The notes under the pieces are model-generated. The model did no database searches and was not told the DNA's origin. It was given only the letters and a program-made list of their open reading frames with translations. Shown here in pieces: positions 56,666 to 64,000 of a DNA stretch of 64,000 bases (position 1 is the first letter of the stretch; every line of letters begins with the position of its first letter). The stretch spans positions 6,297,587 through 6,361,586 of the forward strand of contig OU696574.1 in assembly GCA_916048095.2 (NCBI GenBank), written 5' to 3'. The stretch comes from Sacculina carcini (lineage: Eukaryota; Arthropoda; Thecostraca; Sacculinidae). A program made the position numbers and the translations under genes.

Positions 56666-56723
56666 GCGCCATTCGTTATATGTAAATATTAATGTGTTAT
56701 ATTCTTGTATTTAGGCACACACT

Positions 56724-56763
<40 letters not shown>

Positions 56764-57627
56764 GCTACGTTATTCGTTAAACTGTGGTATAAATTTGATG
56801 AAAAATGTTGTAGCACGTTATTCCAAACTATTGTATGCGCGAAACATGTGTAGTGTATTGAACCATGTCCTAGGGAACCACACATAATTAAAACATATTC
56901 TTGTTTTGTGTTTAAATGTTTTGTATGTATGCATAAGTGACGTTAGTATAGTTTTTGAATTGTGTACGTTCATGTTGGCTTGTTCATATGCATCAACGTG
57001 CATGTGTATTTGCTGTTCATATGTGTTGCCTATTTAGATATACTGTAATGTATTGTGCATGTGGATGTACGTGTTGCACCCCGGTCCTCTATTCATTTAG
57101 TCGCGTGCTTTGCGCAAAAGCACAACCGTTTAGACCAATATCACCTCAAGTTTATGTGGTTGTCGGACACACTTCCGGCGCGCTCCGACAACGGCATGAA
57201 TCATCGGGCTATATAAGGGGGCGCAGAATGCTGAGTGAAATCATTGTTCCTGCGCACTCGCCACTCTCTCCAGCAACACTGCAAGCACACCTCCAGCTGC
57301 TCCTCTGCAATACTCGCCTTGTGTTTAATGTTATTTCGCCGTGCTGTTTTGCCAGTCTACGCTGTACTTGCTAATACACTGGAAAAACCCAGCTGCTTTT
57401 TCTGCACTGTAACGTATCCATAGCATCTCTTCACGCCTTTTTAAAGGCGCACTCGTTTAGCGATTATACCTCATATGCGCCTTTATAAAGGCCAATTTTG
57501 TCAACGAATTCCGCAATTTTACGCCTTGCTAAAGGCGACTAATTAGTGAATTCTTGCGCAATCGCGGTGGCCGTGTGCAACACTCCGTGCAGCTGGTTTT
57601 TCACGACGGTTGCCATGGCTACCAACA
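56661..57627 (+). repeat. gypsy-2 3' LTR (uninterrupted, 967 bp)
   Basis: TGTAGGCGCC to CCAACA. It is the reference that shows where LINE B and LTR-1 entered the 5' LTR. It has a long TA run (56729-56760), a TATATAAG box at 57210, and inverted repeats such as GCCTTTATAAAGGC near the end. Confidence 0.93.
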
Positions 57628-57840
57628 ACTTCATCTTCTTCCTACCGAATGTTTGCTTCCCGACTTCAAAATCACCTTTTTGACATCTCGTTTGACTCTG
57701 CTTCTCACACTCTCACTCCTTACGCCAAACTATTTTTGCGCAAAACAGTTGGAAATTCTTTTGGAATTCGCGACATTTTATCGTCTAAATTCCGCTGTGA
57801 TGAGATCAGCTTCACCGTCACATTGGGTTGATAGATATCC
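57628..57840 (+). pseudogene. LINE C, right end: last codons of ORF2
   Basis: It resumes LINE C after gypsy-2 with ACTT and then SSSSYRMFASRLQNHLFDIS and SASHTLTPYAKLF. Beyond 57740 it differs from the other LINE C copy and has no clear function; a repeated AAGCTCTC motif lies at 57842-57895. Confidence 0.8.
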
Positions 57841-57894
57841 ATAAGCTCTCTAAGAGAAGCTCTCTAAGCTCTCCATAAGCCTTCTTAGCTCTCT

Positions 57895-58270
57895 GATAAT
57901 GTTTCTTCTCGTAGACCTGTTCCCCTCATCTGTCCTCGGGCCACTAATGAATCTTCGTGGTCCTCTAAATCTTTTACTTTCTTCGGTCCGCGCATCTATA
58001 ATTCTCTTCCTTCTCATATTACTTCATCTTCTTCCTACCGCATGTTTGCTTCCCGATTTCAAAATCACCTTTTTGAAATCTCGTTTAATTCTGCTTCTCA
58101 CACTCTCACTCCTTTCGCCAAACTATGATTCCATTCAGCTATCCATTTTCTATTCCTCCTTATTGTACTCAAAACTCATGTGTATATGTGTATGTATAAG
58201 TGCATGTTTGTGTATGTGTGTATATGTATAAGTGCATGTTTGTGTATGTATGTATATGTATATATGTATT
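57895..58270 (+). mobile_element. LINE C 3'-end copy (5'-truncated)
   Basis: It repeats the last part of the LINE C ORF2 (SDNVSSRRPVPLICPRATNE region in the proper frame, as at 32437-32560) and its end, then GATTCCATTCAGCTATCC and a tail of repeated TGTGTATGTATAAGTGCATG-like units. It forms the outer left arm of the inverted structure that extends to 60660. Confidence 0.8.
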
Positions 58271-59237
58271 TACGCTTTGTTGTTCGTCTTGAAGTTATGC
58301 GCGCCCGTGTTTTTACAGGCGCTATAGTAAATATATGTTTGTTTGTTTGTTTGTTTATTGACACTGGAACTGCCCAGAGTTTGACCGCTGGACCACTAGA
58401 TGGCAATATCAGTCATCTGTGGTGTTTGGTTAGCCACTGAATCACTTACGTTCACAATGCGAGATATTTGGACCGACTGTATTTGACCCCAGTATTCAGA
58501 TCACACATCAGGTCATACCACAGGTCACACACAAGCATACAGACATACAATTGGTCAAGCACACACATGATCCAACAACACACGCAGTGACAAAGGCAAA
58601 CACGACACACAAACATACTAGTTCAGTAGACACATACACACCGGACACACACCACTGACCCAAGACTAACTACACACAGACATACACTTGACATACATAC
58701 ACACCAGACACGCATACAGACGAGCGAAACGTACACACACGACAGGACACACTAACACATCCGCAAACATACAAACAATGCAAAACATGTTACACCACAA
58801 GACTCCCCCACCAGAAGCGGAGCTAGTCAAGCAGTGAAGTAAGCGAGTGTAAGCGTAAACAGTAGCAATGGTGGTGCGTATAACATGTTGAAAAATACAA
58901 TGAAAATATCAAAGATATGTACGAATGACATCAGAACATATATGATCAACGAAACGCTCGGTAATCACGTGTGCATCAAGGTAGACGATTCACAATACGA
59001 TGCACATCAGCAGCGTATACAAACATAGGTGCATATAGATCAATACAAAAATGAACATTAAACAGTGTGTAAATGATAAGCGTGCATGACAAACAATATT
59101 ACACAAAAGATAGTGTGACGCTTGTAGTCAAATATGCAAATTGAAACACAGTGCTTAACACGCACATCATGTTCAACACGCACGCATACACCAAGTAGGG
59201 ACATACAGATATACAAAATATTAACATACATTTTACA
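58271..59237 (-). repeat. gypsy-3 LTR (minus orientation)
   Basis: It follows the integrase stop of gypsy-3 on the minus strand, beginning TGTAAAATGTATG near 59237. It includes an AATAAAC poly(A)-signal-like stretch near 58355 and many CACACA runs. Its distal part, 58388-58883, recurs inverted at 59608-60100. The left border is approximate. Confidence 0.6.
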
Positions 59238-59512
59238 CTGCAATAATCAAAAGTAGTGGTAGTCTGGGTGTTTTGTGAATCTCACTTTTCGTCCAGTCCG
59301 CGTTGTGACTGGCGTTGGCGGCGACGCTCGAGGAACAGGTACTGGAGCAGGTCGCAGTGCGGCGGGTGTCCGTGGAGCCGGAGTAGGTGTGCATGACGAC
59401 GAGGCGATCGGAGAAGCTGACTGGACAGTAACGACAGCTGGTTTCAAGCGATCGATTGACACTGTCTCCGACCCACCAGTTGGAAGAGAAATCACGAACC
59501 CATTCGGAAAAC
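59238..59512 (-). pseudogene. gypsy-3 integrase C-terminal fragment
   Basis: The minus frame reads FVISLPTGGSETVSIDRLKP, then a Pro/Ala-rich tail and TRTGRKVRFTKHPDYHYF before the stop. This is the usual end of a Ty3/gypsy pol protein. Everything upstream of it is replaced at 59513 by a LINE C 3' end. Confidence 0.8.
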
Positions 59513-59607
59513 AAACTATGATTCCATACAGCTATCCATTTTCTATTTCTCCTTATTGTACTCAAAACTCATGTGTATATGTGTATGTATAAGTGCATGT
59601 TTGTGTA
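59513..59607 (+). mobile_element. LINE C 3'-end scrap
   Basis: 95 bp containing ACTATGATTCCATACAGC and the TATGTATAAGTGCATG tail, matching 58125-58220 with a few changes. It lies at the centre of the inverted structure. Confidence 0.75.
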
Positions 59608-60105
59608 TGTTTATACGCACCACCATTGCTACTGTTTACGCTTACACTCGCTTACTTCACTGCTTGACTAGCTCCGCTTCTGGTGGGGGAGTCTTGTGGT
59701 GTATCATGTTTTGCATTGTTTGTATGTTTGCGGATGTGTTAGTGTGTCCTGTCGTGTGTGTACGTTTCTCTCGTCTGTATGCGTGTCTGGTGTGTATGTA
59801 TGTCAAGTGTATGTCTGTGTGTAGTTAGTCTTGGGTCAGTGGTGTGTGTCCGGTGTGTATGTGTCTACTGAACTAGTATGTCTCTGTGTCGTGTTTGCCT
59901 TTGTCACTGCGTGTGTTGTTGGATCATGAGTGTACTTGACCAATTGTATGTATGTATGCTTGTGTGTGATCTGTTGTATGACCTGATGTGTGACCTGAAT
60001 ATTGGGGTCAAATACAGTCGGTCCAAAGATCTCGCATTGTGATCGTAAGTAATTCAGTGGCTAACCAAACGCCACAGATGACTGATATTGCCATCTACAT
60101 ATATA
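59608..60105 (+). repeat. gypsy-3 LTR piece, inverted relative to 58271-59237
   Basis: About 495 bp, the reverse complement of 58388-58883 with small differences, from TTATACGCACCACCATTGC to GACTGATATTGCCATCTA. The remaining part of the LTR is missing here. Confidence 0.85.
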
Positions 60106-60660
60106 CATATACATACATACACAAACATGCACTTATACATATACACACATACACAAACATGCACTTATACATATACACACATACACAAACATGCACTTAT
60201 ACATACACATATACACATGACTTTTGAGTACAATAAGGAGGAATAGAAAATGGATAGCTGAATTGAATCATAGTTTGGCGAAAGGAGTGAGAGTGTGAGA
60301 AGCAGAATCAAACGAGATGTCAAAAAGGTGATTTTGAAGTCGGGAAGCAAACATGCGGTAGGAAGAAGATGAAGTAATATGAGAAGGAAGAGAATTATAG
60401 ATGCGCGGACCGAAGAAAGTAAAAGATTTAGAGGACCACGAAGATACATTAGTGGCCCGAGGACAGATGAGGGGAACAGGTCTACGAGAAGAAACATTAT
60501 CAGAACGAGTTAAAAGACTGACTAGGTAGAGCGGTTGACTAGGATCATGAAGGAGTTTGAAGATTAGACAGCAAAGGCGAAAGTGAATACGAGAGACAAT
60601 TGGAAGCCAACGAAACTTAAATAGAAAACTGGAGGTATGACGGCAAGGAGTAGGGTGAAG
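60106..60660 (-). mobile_element. LINE C 3'-end copy in minus orientation
   Basis: The reverse complement of LINE C from ORF2 (matching about 32285-32560), through its end, to the tail, here a (CATACACAAACATGCACTTATA)-like array, described by position at 60115-60215. It is truncated at 60660, where LINE E begins, and is the outer right arm of the inverted structure. Confidence 0.82.
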
Positions 60661-60791
60661 TCTCAGTCTTCTCCCCGCGCTTACCGAGTGAGGTTGTGCC
60701 TGCTCCTCGTTTGTCGCTATTTAACTGTGTGGCCGTCCTTCCGACGCCTATCTGCCCCGTTGCGTCTGAGCGTATGGTCGTCCCTTCCGGT
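60661..60791 (+). other. LINE E 5' leader
   Basis: About 130 bp from TCTCAGTCTTCTCCCC to the ATG of ORF1. The TTTCAGTCTTG-like start resembles the 5' end of LINE B. Upstream in-frame ATG codons (60696, 60774) exist, but alignment with LINE B favours 60792. Confidence 0.6.
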
Positions 60792-61898
60792 ATGGCTGCC
60801 TCTATTGCGCGCGACAGTGATCGATCATGTTGTTGTGGCGGAGAGCACACCACGGCCGCTCATATTTTGTGCGGTGGGTGCTCAGCTGCATTCCACCCGT
60901 CATGCGCGGCGCTAACAAATCCGGCGTTTAACACCATCAAAAAACACCGGATCTTCTGCATCTGCTCGACATGCCGAGATGACTTCCAATCATTCAAGCG
61001 TGCGCCGCTGACTATGGAGAAACTTTCATCTGAAATGGGCACTCGTTTCGCGAAACTCAGGGCAGAACTGGCTCAAGACGTCCGAGGCGCCAAGTGCTCT
61101 GGTGACGCCCCTTCTGAAGCTGATGTCTCCACCGACACTATTGCCGACAATAAGCCTAGCTATGCCCTTGTTATTAAAAACAAGGGCCAGAAGCCGGTCC
61201 GGCCGGAACAGGTGCGTAAACACCTGAGCTCTGTGCCTGTCGTTCATGCCCGCCAAACATCAGCGGGTAGTCTGGTGCTCCGCTGCTCATCCGAAGATGC
61301 AGTTAAACGCGCGGCCAAATCGCTGTCAGATAATGACTTCAACCTGGAAGTCTCTGTGATCGACAAGGCGCCTTCTCTTCCGCCTAAGATCACATTATTC
61401 AATGTGCCCACCACATGCTCTCCTGAGGATCTGCTCGTCTCGCTTAAGTTGAAAAATGCTTTCCTCTCTGACGTGCCAGCAGCGCAGCTGAAACTATTCT
61501 TTATCTCCAAGCCAAGACATGGGCAGTCGAATGCTGTCCTCGGCGTATCTCCCGAGGTGAGACAACACATCAAGTCGGCTGGGGACCGCCTGTTCGTCGA
61601 TCTGCGGAGCTGTCCAGTGCGTGACCGCTATTGGGTATCACGCTGTTCGCGTTGTGCTGGACTCGGCCACAGTGAGAGCCGGTGCTCGTCTTCAAACAAG
61701 GAGACGTGTGGACATTGCGCTGGCTCCCACCGTTCGTCTACGTGCCCTGACAGGTTTAAAGTGCAGTGCGTGAACTGCGAAAAACACGGTCGCGCGTCAA
61801 GTCACTCGTCGTTCTCCTCTGAGTGTACGTCTTTTGTGGCGGTTCGAAATTCTCTGCGCCAGCGCACCATGGTCTGTTCGTCTTCACTCTCTTCCTGA
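60792..61898 (+). CDS. LINE E ORF1: PHD-type finger and zinc-knuckle RNA-binding protein
   Basis: 368 residues. The start MAASIARDSDRSC aligns with the start of LINE B ORF1. The PHD-type finger is CCCGGEHTTAAHILCGGC, FHPSCAAL and CICSTC. The middle part includes KITLFNVPTTCSPEDLLVSL, and zinc knuckles follow (RCSRCAGLGHSESRC, CGHCAGSHRSSTC, QCVNCEKHGRASSHSSF). It is clearly related to LINE B ORF1 but diverged. It ends at TGA (61896-61898) in the same frame as ORF2. The tail is shorter than in LINE B. As in LINE B it should package the element RNA. Confidence 0.9.
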   Translation: MAASIARDSDRSCCCGGEHTTAAHILCGGCSAAFHPSCAALTNPAFNTIKKHRIFCICSTCRDDFQSFKRAPLTMEKLSSEMGTRFAKLRAELAQDVRGAKCSGDAPSEADVSTDTIADNKPSYALVIKNKGQKPVRPEQVRKHLSSVPVVHARQTSAGSLVLRCSSEDAVKRAAKSLSDNDFNLEVSVIDKAPSLPPKITLFNVPTTCSPEDLLVSLKLKNAFLSDVPAAQLKLFFISKPRHGQSNAVLGVSPEVRQHIKSAGDRLFVDLRSCPVRDRYWVSRCSRCAGLGHSESRCSSSNKETCGHCAGSHRSSTCPDRFKVQCVNCEKHGRASSHSSFSSECTSFVAVRNSLRQRTMVCSSSLSS

Positions 61899-64000
61899 CA
61901 TGACGAGCCGCTTCCCTCCTGCTGTAATCCACCGTCTCACTCACTCTCAAGTATCTCAGGCCCACTTTCGCCTAATTCTTTCTATTCCTCTTGCAATATT
62001 TCTCAAAATCATCATCGTCTCTCAGACCCCTCTCCTATTTCTTTTGGCCTCTTAAATATTCGTTCCGCCCGTAATAAAGTGACATTTCTTAGGGAAGCCC
62101 TTTCTTTCCATAACCTGTCTGCTCTGTTCTTGACCGAAACCTGGATACTGGAGAGTGATGAAACCACTTTTAATGCACAATTGCCTTCCAACATGAAATT
62201 CCTTCATAAATCTCGCTCGGCCAGTTCTTCTAAAGCTAATGGTGGTGGTGTCGGTGTTATTTTTTATTCTTCTGTGAATCTATCTATGATTCCTGATTTT
62301 TTGTGCTCTTGTATATCTATTGAATTTCTTGGCTTTTCATTGTCTCTCCCTTCACTTCCCAAATTGGGTATAGCTCTGATCTATCGCCATAATCACCGCG
62401 GCTCAGCTCCTCATTTTTTATCGGACTTTGATGCTTTAGTTTCACGACTTAATGAGCTTTTCTCGGACAACTTTGTGATTATCGGCGACTTCAACATATG
62501 GGTAGACTCTCCCTCCTCTCATGATCTTGCCTCTGATTTCATCCACCTTCTGAGTTCATGGGATCTAAATATAGTCAATGATGAACCTACGCACTTATCT
62601 GGCCACACTCTTGACCTTGTAATTTGCACACCCACTTCTGCTAAACGCTTCTCACCTAGAATTTTTACTTATCCACTTGACTCTCTTCTATCGGACCACA
62701 GTCTTATCACAACTCAACTTAATCTCACATCTGCACCCAAGCCGCCCTCTAGAAAATACCGCTTATCCAGAAACTTCAAAAACTTTGACTCCTCCAAATT
62801 TAGCTTTCTCGTCAACTCCCTTTTATCTCCTTCCGATTATCAATTTCTCTCTCCGTCCTTTCTTCACACATTTTTAACTGACACTCTCTCTTGTATAAAT
62901 GATCAAGTTTTTCCCCTGTGTCAACATATTGTGCGCTCTATGAACCCTCCTACTCCTCGGTGGTCTTCTAAATTGCAAAGCCTGCGAGCGGAGTGTCGCG
63001 CGCGTGAGCGCTCCTGGCGACGCATTCACAACTCTTCTTCCTGGAATCACTTCTGTACTACTCGTAAACTGTTTCTCACTGAAGTAGCTTCATCTAAATC
63101 CTCGTTTTTCCAATATGAATTACACAACTTAAAAACTCACCCTCATTCTCGCTGGTCCACACTGAAAGCCCTCTCAGGCCGTAACACCCGGGAGTCTTGC
63201 CAAATCACTGCTGATCAATTCGCGTCCTTCTTCTCTCAGAAAATTGCCACTCTACACACCAAAATACCAGTAGTCTCACAACCTCTCTCCTTTTCCTCCT
63301 CTGGTAATGCACTCACATCCTTTTATTTTCTCACACCGTACAAAGTCGCTCGTCTTCTATCCAAACTCCAACACACTAATTGTCCTTCTGACCCCATTGA
63401 ATACTCTGCCCTCTCCGATTCCATTATTCTACTTGCGCCATTCTTCACACACCTAATTAATTCGTCCTCTCTTCACGTTGAATTTTTGGCCTCTAAACAT
63501 GCTGTCATTTCCCCTATCCTCAAAGGACCGGGTTTGGACTCATCTTCTCCCTGTAATTATCGCCTATCTCTATCCTTACACTTGCTTCCAAACTTCTCGA
63601 ATCCGCCATCCGCGATCAACTCCTCCCTATCATCTCTGGTGCTCTAGATCCGTGCCAATCAGGATTTGTTGCCAAACATTCCACGGAAACACTCCTCCTC
63701 TGTCTCCAAAATGATATTTTCTCTAATTTTGCTTTCGGTAACTCTGTTATCCTCATATCACTTGATTTTTCCTCCGCTTTTGACCTAGTTGATCACTCTT
63801 TTCTTTGTCGGGATCTCGCACATGCCGGTCTCTCTTCTACTGCACTCTCTCTTCTATCTTCGTATCTCAGTAACCGTTCCTACTCTGTTCGCTGTAACTC
63901 CGCACTGTCTGATTCTGTAAATATGACTTCTGGTGTTCCACAAGGCTCTCTCCTTGGTCCTCTCTTGTTCAACCTGTATGTATCTTCACTTTGACCTCTT
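61899..64000 (+). pseudogene. LINE E ORF2: endonuclease and reverse transcriptase, frameshifted, cut by the window end
   Basis: Directly behind the ORF1 UGA the same frame stays open for about 580 codons. The endonuclease has FGLLNIRSARNK, LTETWIL, IIGDFNIWVDSPS and LLSDHSLITTQL. The linker and the start of reverse transcriptase follow (ASKHAVISPILKGPGLD). Near 63560-63590 small indels shift the frame; the shifted frame carries DPCQSGFVAKHSTETLL, ISLDFSSAFDLVDHS and GVPQGSLLGPLLFNLY, then a TGA at 63992. The YADD box would lie beyond the window. This copy is inactive, unlike LINE B. The first in-frame ATG (62079) again lies within the endonuclease domain. Confidence 0.87.

Larger units (their letters stand above)
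32566..57627 (+). mobile_element. Ty3/gypsy LTR retrotransposon gypsy-2, split by LINE B, LTR-1 and Helitrons
   Basis: It starts TGTAGGCGCC and ends CCAACA, flanked by ACTT (32562-32565 and 57628-57631). LINE C continues on both sides, which proves the borders. The 5' LTR lies in three pieces (32566-32597, 37127-37237, 51646-52449) because two other elements landed inside it. The internal region is 52450-56660 and the 3' LTR 56661-57627. Gag, protease, reverse transcriptase, RNase H and integrase are all recognisable but interrupted, so the copy cannot make its own proteins. Confidence 0.93.

Overview
The window looks like a repeat-dominated stretch of an invertebrate animal genome. One host gene is visible: the first 324 codons of the DNA primase small subunit (PRIM1), GC-rich and intronless as far as it can be seen, on the minus strand at the left edge (1-974). 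Almost everything else is transposable-element sequence: non-LTR retrotransposons (LINEs), Ty3/gypsy-type LTR elements, Penelope-like elements, an IS630/Tc1-type DNA transposon, probable Helitrons and hAT-like fragments. The species cannot be named from the sequence. The metazoan-type primase and the mix of element classes fit an invertebrate; a flatworm-like or other lophotrochozoan genome is only a guess.

Layout. 1-974 PRIM1. 2.05-4.86 kb: a broken LINE (LINE A, minus), split in its reverse-transcriptase active-site box by a small insert. 5.5-6.0 kb: Penelope fragment. 6.1-9.57 kb: LINE F, interrupted by a complete 2,348-bp IS630/Tc1-like transposon (6543-8890) with an intact 349-residue transposase and unusual terminal repeats built of 21-bp units. 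9.97-24.9 kb: a head-to-tail series of non-autonomous, probably Helitron, elements, all in minus orientation. 25-28 kb: Penelope, LINE and transposase relics.

28.1-57.8 kb is a deep nest. LINE C (plus) is the outer host. It carries a 961-bp insertion made of two identical LTRs in inverted orientation (29628-30588, target duplication CCCAT), and then a gypsy element (gypsy-2, 32566-57627, target duplication ACTT). The 5' LTR of gypsy-2 is in turn split by a full-length LINE B (32598-37121, minus, target duplication ATTAA) and by a second LTR element (LTR-1, 37238-51645). LTR-1 contains the second Helitron cluster (42588-51238), which holds a 404-bp satellite array. The insertion order can be read directly: LINE C, then gypsy-2, then LINE B and LTR-1, then Helitrons.

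57.9-60.66 kb is a composite inverted repeat built from LINE C 3' ends and the LTR of a third gypsy element. 60.66-64 kb is LINE E (plus), cut by the window end. LINE B and LINE E are diverged relatives, and both have ORF1 and ORF2 in the same frame separated by one UGA codon. In LINE B that codon is followed by CUA, a known leaky-stop context.

Best candidates for something undescribed: the ORF1-UGA-ORF2 organisation; the Helitron arrays with an exact 3'-end/5'-end junction and dozens of repeated terminator-like hairpins; the inverted-LTR insertion whose two outer ends are both U3 ends; and the 21-bp-unit terminal repeats of the IS630/Tc1-like element.
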